Below, one piece after another: positions 33,406 to 45,300 of a stretch of 46,910 nt of DNA. Every line of letters starts with the position of its first letter. The stretch's first letter is position 1. The DNA is from Elysia marginata (taxonomy: Eukaryota; Mollusca; Gastropoda; Plakobranchidae). The stretch covers positions 49,666-96,575 of the forward strand of contig BMAT01007269.1 of the NCBI GenBank assembly GCA_019649035.1, written 5' to 3'. Below the pieces are notes generated by a model. It made no database searches and was not told where the DNA came from. It saw nothing but the letters and a program-made list of their open reading frames with translations. A program made the translations under genes and the position numbers.

Positions 33406-33567
33406 CAGTGAAGTCTGCTCAAGTTTAAACCCTGTTTAAGATAAACTTTGGGTTAAGATAAACTAGATTTTTGGTCCCTTCTTACTATGTTAATGCCTAA
33501 TACAAACTTTGGATAAAATAAACTTTTAGTTGGACCCAGAGTGGTTTATCTTAACATGATTCCACTG
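33406..33567. mobile_element. Degenerate MITE-like remnant 2
   Basis: Left end CAGTGAAGTCTGCTCAAG; right end ATTCCACTG followed by TA. An internal perfect 12-base inverted pair is GTTAAGATAAAC/GTTTATCTTAAC. The CAGTG ends and TA suggest an old Tc1/mariner-type relic. Confidence 0.42.
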
Positions 33568-36029
33568 TAATGTACTTCACAGCTACATTTCTGAGTTATG
33601 CATAGCTAGATATTGTACATGTTCACATTTAAATGTCTTAATAGCTACTGTCAGTTGATCATGACACTAGTTTTACTTTCCCAGGCATAGCAACATACAA
33701 ATTGAACATCAGTGGTTACTTTGTCAGAGCACATCTTAAAGTCAACAAGTGCATCTTTAATAAGAAGTAGATATAAGTTCTATTGCTTGTTTATGGCATT
33801 AGTAAATCTTAAATATTGATAATCTTTTTCGCATTTTAAATGCCACCATGGGGTAAGTGAATCTGAAGTAATAGGAATGAACTACCCGCACATGTTTTGC
33901 GGTCAGTGCTAACAAGTTGGATTTGACAAATTTCACATCAAAAGGGGTTGGTGTTTTGAACAATGCGTTTTTATTTTATGATCTTCCAAACCTTCAAAAC
34001 TGCATTAAATTATTACTAATATTAGTTTTACAATTTTGTGAAAAAGTAGTACTAGAAATTTATTTGGAACCAAAACATAGAGAAAAAAAAGGCGAACATT
34101 TTTTTATATAAACCGTTTTTCTATATCCGACTCATTGGCACTGGTCGCAAGACATATTAACTGCTTCATCCTCCTCAATCAATATTACATTTCTCTCTCC
34201 ATCCCTCCCTCTCTTTCTCTCTTGCTCAGCAGACATAACCGAGAAGCTCAAGAAGATGAAAATGGACAAACATTTAAAAGGAAAATAGTATGTAAGTCTT
34301 TAGCTACAGGTGTCCTTTTCCCATTAGCAATGAATCCTAATACACTTTAAGATGTCATATACAATTGCTTTGCTTTGGTTGCATCTTTAGCTCCAAATTT
34401 TCGATGAAAGTCTATCTATTAGAGAAAAAACAGTTATATTTGAAAATTTGCTACGCATTTGAAGAGAACAGACAACATTGAGCACTTGAGCATTTGCACC
34501 CAATGAAATTCTGATAGATAAAGTCAATTATACAGGGTTGCCAAAATATTGACCTGAAACAAAACTAGACTTTAAAGATAGCATAACTATGGAACTGTCT
34601 CAAGGAGTTAATTCTTGTTATTAGAAAGAGCCTCTCTTGTTAAATCAGGCTGATTCCACTAGTTTCTACTTTTGTAACTGAAAAATCAATACATGCCATT
34701 GAGAATTGAGATTCCGCGTTGCCCATCAATAATTTGTTTTCTACCTTAACCTATTCGTTTCTCTCTCGGCCTCCTATGAACATGGACAGGTGATGTGACA
34801 ACAGTCGAAACAATGACGTGCCACTGATGTTAACTATGTTTCCCCCTGAAGCGCACGCAGTGAAAAAGCGCTGTGGCTCAAAACTCTAATTTGAACAATC
34901 TTCAGAAAGAGTTAAAGTTAGATTAAACCAAGAGCGAACCTAACGAGGTTGGTTTTCAAGTTCCTTTGGAAAAGCCAGTAAAATCAATCTAAGCTTGATG
35001 TTTGTCTTTGTCAAAGAGAACAAATAACCATCATCTTTCACCCGTTACTTTTTCCAATTCCCATCTGACCTGGAAAGAAAGAAGTTCGTTGGGAGAAGCT
35101 TCCAAGGACAAAAGCGATTCTCACGTTTGAGCAAACTAATTTATTCCGGAGAAAAACAACGAATAAACACTCGGGGAAATGAATAAGCTGTAATTTTGTC
35201 CACTTCGATACCTAAAGGCTGCTCGGGAAAGACATCGTCCTCGTGTTGTTTGACTTTCAATAGTTCCATCGATTATTTCCGTCTTTGTGTCAACACCTTG
35301 AGCACATTCACTTTCAGAGTCGAGGACTAGCTCGAGCCAAGTTATTTTCTTTCTAGCTTCTCCCTTTTTTCATCGTTAAAATTTTGAAACTTTTTTTTTC
35401 ACTATTGTAGAAAATGAATTGATTGGGTGAAAAATCCATTGCGCCCGGTGCAAACGCGCTATTCCAAGGTTGTCTTGATTTTGTAAAAAGGTTTGACAAT
35501 GCCACGGAAATATGGCAAAGTCTAAAAAAAGTAAGTGGAAAATTTCAATGGCATTATGCCCCATGCACGTTGATACTGCCTACAAACTGCAAGGCACATA
35601 AACTGATTGAAATATTGTAAAGGTATGAAATTAGCAGTGGTGAGAAGTAGGCTTTTTAGTGGAAATGCCCGAAAGGCTCATAAAAGTCTAAATTTTAAAA
35701 TGAAGGAAAATACAGCGATTACAAAAACATTCAAGGTGACGAAAAATACAAGTACATGGCATCTCTTAACAGTTAATAAATGGACAACTTTAACCATGCA
35801 ATTTCAGAATAGGGATGTATCTGATTTTGCAGTTAACTCCATGTTATAGCCATGGTTACTGTGATCCTGATTTTGTTTGATTGTTTAATGCTTGAGAAAA
35901 GCTGTGCATCATTCGAATAAGATCTAGCGCTTTAGGAAGATCATTCAACATATAATGATCTATGCTCGGAACTTAAAACATTAATAAAATTGTGAAATGT
36001 GACGTTTTGTGTGAATCCGACAAGGGTTA
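33568..36029. other. Intergenic region, nothing firmly recognised
   Basis: Contains one exon-like stretch (34230-34287, listed separately) and several short open frames (35376-35849) with no recognisable family. No repeat structure is evident by eye. Confidence 0.5.
34230..34287 (+). other. Isolated exon-like stretch
   Basis: A long CT-rich tract (34191-34226) ends in a CTCAG acceptor. An open stretch follows (RHNREAQEDENGQTFKRKI), rich in charged residues, with a GTATGT donor at 34288. There are no partner exons, so it is either a 5' exon of an unseen transcript or a chance match. Confidence 0.2.
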
Positions 36030-36039
36030 AGTCTCAGTC

Positions 36040-37140
36040 CTTGTTTTGCTTGATTTAAGTGCCACATTCGACACAAACGACCACGAAATTTTGCTGAAAT
36101 GCTTCAATCAGATCTTTGGTCTTACGGGCAAAGTGCTTGCTTGGTTTCGATCTTATCTCTTGGGGCGTTCTCAATCTGTATTAGTCTATAGTGCAAAATC
36201 AGATGCAAAGATCTTAAACTATTGAGTGCCACAAGGGTCAGTACTACTACTAGGACCTTTTCTGTATACTCTGTACACTCAGCCTTTAGGAAATATAATT
36301 AGAGAATATGCCATATCATTTCATATGTATGCTGATGATACTCAGAGCAGCCAAACGATATAAAAGAGATTACTTGTAAACATGGAACAGTGTATCGATG
36401 ATGTTAAAATATGGATGAATGTGAACAAACTCAAAATGAATGAAGAAGAAACCGAATTGATTCTATTTAATCCTAAAAAAAGATGAGGATTTGAAGTTGA
36501 AGGTTATAGAGAATGAACAGGTATTCTTTGCTGAGAAAGCAAAAAACTTGGGTATGGTGTTCGACTGTGACCTATCGATGGAAATCATCTTTGTACAAAT
36601 TCTTTACTATTAGCTTCTTTGGATTGGTCAGATGGCTGCCTTTTTAAATGTTGACTCGTTGAAGAAACTTATTTCATCTTTAGTTTTTTCACGTATTGAT
36701 TACTGTAATTCTCTTCTTTCTAATCTACCAAAGGACAAAATACATAAGTTACAGCGTATTCAGAACATAGCAGCCAGAATAGTTATGACAAATAAAAAGA
36801 GGGATCATATTACACCTTAAACGGTCAAAATGCACTGGCCCCGTGTTCAATTTAGAATATTATATACAAAATAGCTGTGCTGTGTCACAAAACTTTAAAC
36901 GGTAAAGCTCCATCTTATATTTGTGATCTTATCCAAAAATATGTCCCTTCTAGGAATTTGAGATCTGTCGACGCCACACGCTAACATACTTTGTATACCT
37001 AAAAAGGGTCTTAAGAATAAGAAGCTAGCTGAAAAATCATTTTCGCATTTTGCCCCTTAAGTCTGGAATTCCCTACCGCAAACTGTTTGCGAAATTGTAT
37101 CCGAGGAACAGTTTAAGTAGGCGGCCAAGACTCATTTTAT
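36040..37140 (+). pseudogene. Reverse transcriptase pseudogene of the L2-like LINE
   Basis: Covers the palm to C-terminal part of a non-LTR reverse transcriptase. It is broken by several stops and frameshifts, and the N-terminal and endonuclease parts are missing. Confidence 0.82.
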
Positions 37141-37459
37141 GAAGTCCATGATTACTCTTGATCAATTTGGTTGCTTTTTAGTCTGCTTTCAGTTCTTTAA
37201 GATATGTATTTTTCCATTTTTAACTATGATATACTGCTAGATCTTATAGTATAAATTGTGTTAATGATACTTTTAAAGAGAGTCTTTGTGTGAATGATGA
37301 TTGTGTGATTTTTAACCATGATATGCTGCTCGAATTTATAGTGTGAATTATATTAGTGGTAATTTTAGAGAAAGTCATTGTCTGAATGATAATTGTGTGA
37401 TTGTTAAGCGCTTTGGGCTGTCTTGTATGGGTAATGCGCTATACAAATCAAGTTCATTG

Positions 37460-37469
<10 letters not shown>

Positions 37470-37529
<60 letters not shown>

Positions 37530-37531
37530 CA

Positions 37532-37566
<35 letters not shown>

Positions 37567-37567
37567 G
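37470..37567. repeat. ATT trinucleotide microsatellite
   Basis: About 30 ATT units with a few ATC/GTT interruptions. It forms the tail of the L2-like LINE and also abuts the AAT tail of an opposing SINE-like element. Confidence 0.95.
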
Positions 37568-37680
37568 TTATTAATATGGAAAAAGCGCTCCCTACGAAGC
37601 CTTGATTTGAACCCCAGATATTTTGGCATGAGACCCGTGTATCTAAGCCATGGTGTCAAGTGGTTAACTATGTGTACTTT
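37568..37680 (-). mobile_element. Probable tRNA-derived SINE, short
   Basis: On the minus strand the stretch reads ATGGCTTAGATACACGGGTC (A-box-like), then about 30 bases later GGGGTTCAAATCAAGG (B-box match), then GGAGCGC and an AAT-rich tail. Spacing and order fit a tRNA promoter. It is not a functional tRNA, since stems are not maintained. Confidence 0.45.
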
Positions 37681-38329
37681 TTTGGAAATATAACTGGATT
37701 AAATTTTCTCATGACGGACTGCTGTAAATGAATGAACATCTGTTAAGAAAAGATGTCTTTTTATGCTAATAGAAAACTGAGAATGGCATTGATGCAAAGC
37801 ACTCTTTCAGAACCTACTATTTTATTTTTCATAATTCATTACATTTTACGCACTTAACATAGCTTTCCGAATGGTGTTTTCTTCCTTATAGTTGCAAGTC
37901 TGTGAAGTTTTTCTCACGTCAGCAGGTTTTGTGAGGATCATCTCCAGGGACTGTTCAATTTTCTGATCAATGCTAGTTTTCTGATAAAACTACAGATTTA
38001 GATGTAAGCCAAACAAATAAACCAAAAACAAAAAACAACAACAACAACAACAACAAACAAACAACACAAAAAGACACTGTAAGCGGAATAAATAGACAAA
38101 GCCAATAAGAATATGAAAACGGGAGAGATCCACATTGTCCGGGTGGAATGTTTTGAAAAGAGAAAATAATTCTAAGGCTGCTTGATTTGTCTCTTATTTT
38201 GGTAACTTTGAAGCTTTTTCGCTGAATGCAATTATTCACTCTATAATACAATATTTCTTGTTAATTATTGTTCGACATGTTCAAGATTTATTGTGGGGTT
38301 ATCTTTGCACTTTGTACATGTAATTACAA

Positions 38330-38367
38330 CCCCCCCCCCAAAAAAAAAAAAAAAAAAAAAAAAAAAA
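38330..38367. repeat. Poly-C/poly-A homopolymer tract
   Basis: Ten Cs followed directly by 28 As. Confidence 0.95.
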
Positions 38368-39629
38368 GGTAACCCTCTATGCGTCAGTAGCATCGTTAAA
38401 TGCTGACGGGATTCCCATTTTTTTGCAGTTTAACATAGTAAATTTGAGAAAGAAAATCAGGTAATAACATTTTACGCACCGTTTAAAAATATATTGAAAT
38501 AGCAATTCGTTAAGACTACTTTAAAATAAAGAAAATGTGGGTTTAGACAGGTTTGACAATGACGGAATCCGACATTAAAGCTTTAGGATGGCGGGCGTCG
38601 TCATGGGTATCAGGATAATTATGGTCGCTTCATTTAGCTGCAGACCACACATACAAAAGTATTATTATGTCCATGATATTGTATATATTAAAGCTATGAA
38701 AAAAAATAAAGCTCGTCAAAAAACTATGAATCAAAATGTCAAAGTATTCGGTATCTAAATAAGTTTACTTAAAAACAGCATTGATATTTCAAAATCACCA
38801 ACTATTTAGATATTCATTAGATAAAATATAAAGTACATATCTTTCGAAAACGAAAAAGGAAGAACACAGGCTATACAGAGGGAAAAGAACTAACCATTCG
38901 ATTTTCTTCCATTCTTTTCAAGCAGTCTCTCAAGACGTATTTTTGGCAAAAGAGAAGCCATGCTACAAGCGAACTGTGCATTTCGTGTGAGCCCGTGTTT
39001 CCTGAAAAAATTGCTTTTCCTTTTTTTCCATCAGGAGAGAGACGAGAATCAACGTTTCAGCAAACTAATCTAATTTGAGAGACATCAGTTGCTTGCTATC
39101 TGTCCTCTTCTCGAAACTTTAGAAAGAAAACCAGCTAACCGTATTTAGCTTTCACTCACCTTTCTCTTGATTCCATTTACTGTAACTAAGCCGGCTGATT
39201 TATCAATCACCCGATCTTTATATACACAGAGGTCAACCTATTTCATTCTCACAACAACCCAAAGCCTAAAATAGCATTAAAAGATGCGATGCGAGAGGCA
39301 AAGTTCCTAATGAAAAGCAACGGGCTGATTTTTGTAAATTACAATAACATAATTATGCTCAAAACGAAAAAGAGAAAGAAGACAAAAGAGAAACGTTGTT
39401 CCTATTGGGGTTTTCTAATTTCACTGAAAAAAAAATGACAGCAAATAGAACTAAACCTTTAAAATAAAAAAAAACAACAGATGATTAAACCTTAGAATTT
39501 AAAGAACAGAATATTTAACTATTGATGCGGGGCAATCGCTGCAGTAAACGCGTTCCAGGAATTTGTACTTTGTTATTAAAAATTAATAGATAAAAAGGAC
39601 TTCTAAGCCAAGATGATAGCGTTTTTTTT

Positions 39630-40007
39630 TTAACTTGAAAAAGAGGAAATATACATATATTCACAGCAGCGGTGTCGGATTCTACTGTCATCTGCACTAT
39701 CTTTTACTACATTGAACTGTTGTTTGATGTTAGACCTAGCTGTACCTGGTTTTATAATAAAAACTTCTAAAATTACATTTATGTCTAAAAATTTCAACGA
39801 CACACTCGTATTTCTAAAATTATACGGGTTTTCTATGCCTTTTTGACCTTTTAATACTGTTAGGTTCAGTTCTAAAGTCTGCGATGAGCCCTTCCACATC
39901 CCTGCATCACCCAAAGTCAGAGCTAAGAATAGTCTCGTTTCAAGACGAATTCGGTTACACTGTTTCCACATAATTTCAGCTGACCGAAAAATTAATGATC
40001 GAGACAT
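39630..40007 (-). other. Unrecognised 125-codon open frame
   Basis: An uninterrupted frame beginning MSRSLIFRSAEIMWKQCNR and ending near CCEYMYISSFSS, in AT-rich DNA. It is longer than most chance frames here. No domain, signal peptide, splice context or family is recognised. It may be a single-exon fragment, a transposon remnant or chance. Confidence 0.2.
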
Positions 40008-41347
40008 CTGACAATGAAAAAAAAAAACAATAACAGCGTTATTATCATCATTAACTTAGTTTTGGAAGAGCATTTGAACATAATATTTAAAAACACACCT
40101 AATTTATTGGCAAAATTAATTATCTAGTGATCGCTTACCATTCCTTTGTTGAGATTTAACGTCGTTGTAACTGCTGTGAGCTATTTACAGGCCGAGCGAT
40201 TAATTCCCGCATTTATATAAATCTGCTGTTTTATTAGAATATTATTTTTGTTTATAATGTTGTGCAAATTAGCAGTGGTTCGCATGACTAAGCCGTATTT
40301 AAAGCTGCCTTCCTAATTTATTTGTTTAAAATTGTTGGCCCTGTTTTTTTTATCTAATATTCTAAATCACATTCATCTTCTTCTTTCTGCCAGACTTTCT
40401 CCTCCCCGACTATTACAATCTTTAATTTTCTTCCATCTCCTTTTTGTAATTGTTATTGTTTTCTCCTCCTGTTTACCTTAGCACCACTTCTATGCCTTTT
40501 TGACCTTTTATTTCTACTTGCTACTCAGTATTTATTCTCTTCCCACTTCGTTTAACTTCATTCTTTCTTGTTAAGGCATCACTCTCTCTGATTCCTTTAT
40601 CGTTTCCACGTTTCTGTACAAGATCTAAACGTCATTAGTGTCAAAGCTAGAGTATGGGTCTACATAGATCTGGAATGGGCCCATTTTAGAAGTTTTATCG
40701 GGACATGGTGGAAAGTCTCCAACATAACAGCTCCTTTCAATTATTTGGGCTGTGGATGTTACGTCTACCGCTGAAAAGTATGTATTGTAACGCCCTCAAT
40801 GTCGTTTGTCGTAGGTTAAGACCGTGAACGAGGACAGCACTGCTCATGTGACACTCTTAGCCGGATGTTTGGGAACCATTCCTCCTCATTGTATGAAATA
40901 AAACAATTTCGGCTGTGCACTGACCTACAGATTTAGGTATTACCTATTGTTATTTTAAAAACTAATCTGGGCAATTTTTGCAACTCTCGTTGTTACACCA
41001 GGCTTTCGGAGTCGAACCATTGCTAAACTGTATAATTAATGCGTAGCCTTATAATCTTTTAAGATAAGAGATGGATTTTAATGGATTAGAAAATGAAAAT
41101 TATAAAGGAGGATACATTTTAAAAGCGATATTGTTGTAGATTAAAATACTTGTCTCTGCATAGCGAATGGTGAACCATTGGTGGAACTTTTTAAATAACA
41201 TCTTACTTTTGTCATCAAACTTAACATTTATTCCCGAATGATTGCAAAATCATGATATGATGTCCTCGGTGTATTTGGAAAGAAACTCATTGGAAAACTG
41301 GTTCAGTGTAAAGTGAAAGTGTACTTTCAATTTTTTCATGGTAACAT

Positions 41348-41780
41348 TAATTTGAAATTGAATATAGATCTAAATAAGCTTTAAAAGACAGGACTCAAAG
41401 AAAGCGGTGGCAAAGTCAAACTTTAGCCCGCCAATTTAAAAAGCTAAAGAATTTTTGGTAGGAGAGGGAGATTCGTAACTCATTTATTACAAATTATATC
41501 ATCGATTTTAAACATCAGTTTTAAAACAAGGATCTTCGTCTCCTTGAACAAAACTGGTTTATTGCAAAGTAAAGGAATTCGTCCAATATTGGAAATATAC
41601 CAATTTCAGTTTGAGTGTAGATCCAAATCTGCTCTAAAAAAGAAAGGATTAAAAAAAAGCAATTTAAAATGTAAAAGAATGTTTGTAGGACAGGGAAATT
41701 CGTACCCCATAGCATCAAACTGTAAATGTTATACAAGCGATTTTAAGTCTGTTCTAAAACAAGGATCTCTTCGAACTACA
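41348..41780. repeat. Diverged tandem duplication upstream of the second gene
   Basis: A unit of roughly 230-250 bases occurs twice. For example TTTTAAAACAAGGATCTTCG (about 41518-41537) matches TCTAAAACAAGGATCTCTTCG (about 41752-41772), and GAATTTTTGGTAGGAGAGGGAGATTCGTA-like sequence near 41450 recurs near 41676. It lies about 100-550 bases before the start codon of the second gene. Confidence 0.65.
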
Positions 41781-41883
41781 TAAAACCAAAAATGTTAAAG
41801 AAAATCCGCACCAAAAAAGTACGCGTGCACTACTAAATCTGTATTTTGAATACACTAGATCTAGATCTAGATTTTTACAAGTA

Positions 41884-42313
41884 ATGGCTTCAACTTCATA
41901 CTTTGTTGTGTTCCCTTGTTTTCTATTTTTATTCGTCGAAGTAAAATCTAGCCCACCTGACTTACCTGATAGGACAAGTTACAACACATACAAAGCTAGG
42001 ACTAACAGAGGATGTCATTTAAATTCTAGTGCAAAACCAAACTCTGAGGAAATAAGAAGGTCGGTTAAGGATCAAAAGTTTAGAATGGCGAAATCAATGG
42101 GGCCCACAAGAAATTCTGAAGACGTATTCCCTACTTTCAAGAAGTTTGAGAAAAGAAAAAACTCTCTTGAGATTCTAATTAGGAAAAACGACCTTTTCAA
42201 CACAAGCTCGAGATTTTCACAGAAACGCCAACCTACAATTAACAGGCAAAGAAGCAAAAGTGTCAGATATATGCAGAGATATAGGAGATCGTCACGTGCT
42301 TTTAACCCGGAAA
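41884..42313 (+). CDS. Secreted-protein gene, exon 1 (residues 1-144)
   Basis: Carries the start codon, signal peptide and basic pro-region. GTAAGT donor at 42314, phase 1. The frame stays open past the donor to 42537, but only splicing here gives a frame that continues through the downstream exons. Confidence 0.7.
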
Positions 42314-45300
42314 GTAAGTTCCACGAGCAAATATCGTTCAAACTCTTCTCACTTATTTTTACTTTCCTTTCTCTTTATCCGTTTCCTTTGTCCCTTTCTC
42401 TTCACCTTTCGTTTTTTCTTGACATAGGCGGAACAAAGTTTAAAAAGATACAAAGGACGGAAACTGGCCGCTTCTGTAACTTTTTAAAAACCCAATGTTG
42501 TTTTGATACATCCATTTACACCAGAATCCAGTTTTGATCGACTTACTCTGGAAACCTTTCAGCAATTGTCTATGAACTGCTACCCAGTGTCCGACACTAG
42601 TGCTGAGAATGGTTACTTCTTCATCCGCCAGGACAACGAGTTTGTATTGGTACGGGAATTGTTATGACAGTGAATACAAAACCGGGAACATACTTTATAC
42701 ATTACCTAGCAAAACCAAATCTTCTGGTAAAAACATCTTCATGCATTCAAGATAAGAAAAACTCGTGTTGTAGTTGAATGAACATAACTCCTTTGCTGGT
42801 GGTTGATGTGAAATACTGAAACATGGAAACAATGAGGTTGTATATTTTTGCTAAATTTTGAAAATTTAAATCAAAATTTCTTTAACTAAAATCTTCCCAA
42901 GAAAAAGCATATATGGTACTAATCAGAAAACAATCCCGAAATACTTATCGACAACATTGGCAACTTAATCAATGATTCCATAATTCTTTTCGATTGAACA
43001 GAAACATAACTGAACAAAACTCCTGAAATTGCTTTTGGACGATGCTATAACAGAGTATTTTCAATGTATTCCGATTTCTCAAAAGTTTTGAGGGAAACTT
43101 TTGAGCCTGTTGGTTACCAACAGTATGTTGCTCTGTGCCTTGCAGGAGTGTGAAGAAGGTATGATCCAGCCTCTCTACACATCAGACCACTGGAAATGTG
43201 GAGAGACCCCTCTTTTGCGAAGCAAATACCACATACCAACAATATGTACAGGTAAAGCTAAAGGTAGAGGAAAAATTAGTAGAATTTTAACAAATTTGAA
43301 AATTAAGGAGCGGGGCAAAACTATGTGTGTTCTTCGGCCTGCCAATTATTTTTGTAGTGTGTAAAAGTTGACACTGAGCGCATGGCTTCGCCTGTTAATC
43401 AGCAAAAAAAGTGACCTTCAAGTAGGCAAATGCGTGGCCTACAAGATGACCGTCACCTTAAACAATGAACAAAACATGACACGTAGAGCCTTGACTATAG
43501 ATCAAGAGATCTTATTCTAGATTGAGATATCTCCTCCCACCAGTCTTAGCTTGAAGTCAAGAAATGTTCAAAATTTTATTCTAATTCGAACAACCGTCTC
43601 CTCGTTTTTCTGTTCTGGTCTCTTTCTCTCCGCCTCTAAGTCACCTCTCAACCCCTCTCAGTCTTTCCTCCACATTTTTCACTCTCTCTATTTTGGCGCG
43701 CTTTATCTCTCCCCTCCCATCACTCTGATAATGCAAAATATAAACTATTTAACACATATAAATTAATATCTTTTCGATACCAAACTATATATATATGTGT
43801 GATTCTCCTTATGTGTTTTCAGTCTTTCCATTTTAAATCTATTCGACTTACAGCCAATAAGTATTTTGTTCATTCTCTGTGTCTTTCTCTCTCTCTCTTT
43901 CTATCAATCAATCAATAAATCAATCAATCAATTAATCGATCTATCTATGTATATATCTATCCATCTCTGTTTCCTTAATTTTCCGCTTTTCTATCCTTTA
44001 CCATATCTGTTCTCAACTTACGCATTTTCCCTCTCTGCTATCGGTCCGGCCAACGTCTCCTTTCTCGCTTTCTCCCTTTTCGTATCTACCAATCTCTCTG
44101 CTTTCCCTTTCCTTCTCTCCGGAAATATTAAAAACTGCCCAAAATTGTGACCTCCTTTCCTCTGTCTTTTCTTACTTTACTGATCTAGAATCTAGATCTT
44201 GTGGAGCCCTGAATACTACATGTATATACAGTAAAGACCAAATTCTCTTTGTTCAACTTCTTCGTTAAAGGGCTAGTGGTCATGGATAGCATCAGCAGTA
44301 TTAATATTTGTAGGTGAACTTGATTTTTGAAGTGGCAGAGCGCTATTGATAATAATAACAGAAGCAGAAGGAGCTCAAGTATTAGTAATGATTGCAACTG
44401 CAGTTGTAGTAGAAGTAGCAACAAAGGAAGGAGTTTTAAAGTATTAAATTTTCAATTTTTATTACATATAAAAACTAAGGCAAGCCTTTGTGAGTAATAA
44501 AATGTAACAATAGTCATTTAATTTCATCAATGCATTTTTTTTCTTGTCGTTAGAGCGAATATTGCCAAGTTTGGTATCAATGAGGCAAAAGTTCTATTTC
44601 ATTGATCCTATAAGTACTCTTTGCAACACGGAAGAATTTCAAAAGGTAAGTCTAGGGGGTAAGAAAAATTTGAAACGACTGATCGACAGTTTTATCAATT
44701 AGAGTGAAATTAGAGTGAAAACTCTTATACCTCTTATTTTTACATAAACAAATGAAATCAAGCTGTTTACTTTACAGGCCGATGCCCTAGACGTTTTCCT
44801 TTTAGCGTAGTCTACCAATAAAAATTGCCCTACTCTAATTGACTGCTACAAGTTATTACATTGCGCACATATGAAAAACTTTTTTTTAAAAAACAGAACA
44901 CCCTTATGGGTCTTAACTTTAGATGCGACCTGGCGACGGGTTTTACTAGTAGACGGAATCAAAACGGAATTCTCGTCAAACAGGAAATATAAGAAAAAAA
45001 TGTTGCGTGTTTGCGAGAACTTTTTTTCGCCATAAAAATCGACAGAATAATTATCTCTAGTGAAAGGCCTACCCTATTCTACTTTTAATCCTGCTGACAG
45101 AAAGGTCAAACAAGACCTGTAAAGTTAGGTTTTGTGAAGAACTTGTACGCATGAGCTTTTCCTGAATTTTGTTTCACACAGGTTCTTGGAGCTGAATGGA
45201 TTAAATATATGAATAAGTATCATTACTGGACGTTTAAAACAGAGGGCTTGGAATTTGTGTTTGACAAGTTTCCAGTAAGTGATGTATGCATGCCAGACGC

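Larger units (their letters stand above)
36030..37567 (+). mobile_element. L2-like LINE, decayed, with ATT tail
   Basis: Translation of 36040-36350 in broken frames gives [35 protein letters not shown] and MYADDTQ, which are reverse transcriptase palm motifs. The YADD catalytic box is at about 36328-36339. Downstream, 36632-36820 encodes KKLISSLVFSRIDYCNSLL and KLQRIQNIAARIV. The 3' end carries AAGCGCTTTG and GCGCTATACAAAT, typical of L2 tails, then (ATT)n. Internal stops (for example TGA at about 36225) and frameshifts show it is inactive. Confidence 0.85.
37681..41340. other. Intergenic region upstream of the second gene
   Basis: Holds a C10/A28 homopolymer junction (38330-38367) and a 23-base exact direct repeat at 39831-39853 and 40488-40510. 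A 125-codon minus-strand open frame (39630-40007) matches no family I know. No exon was identified. Confidence 0.5.

Noticed and set aside
35376..35849. Three short overlapping open frames
   Set aside because: No family, no splice context and no compositional change from surrounding DNA.
37590..37665. Functional tRNA gene
   Set aside because: The box-like promoter motifs are present, but acceptor and anticodon stems do not pair; a SINE head is more likely.
37343..37693. Poly-Leu and poly-Asn open frames
   Set aside because: They are direct translations of the ATT microsatellite.
42428..42537. Alternative exon 2 of the secreted gene, from the acceptor at 42427
   Set aside because: It keeps the frame for only 36 codons and then stops, whereas the acceptor at 42524 continues in phase through five more exons.
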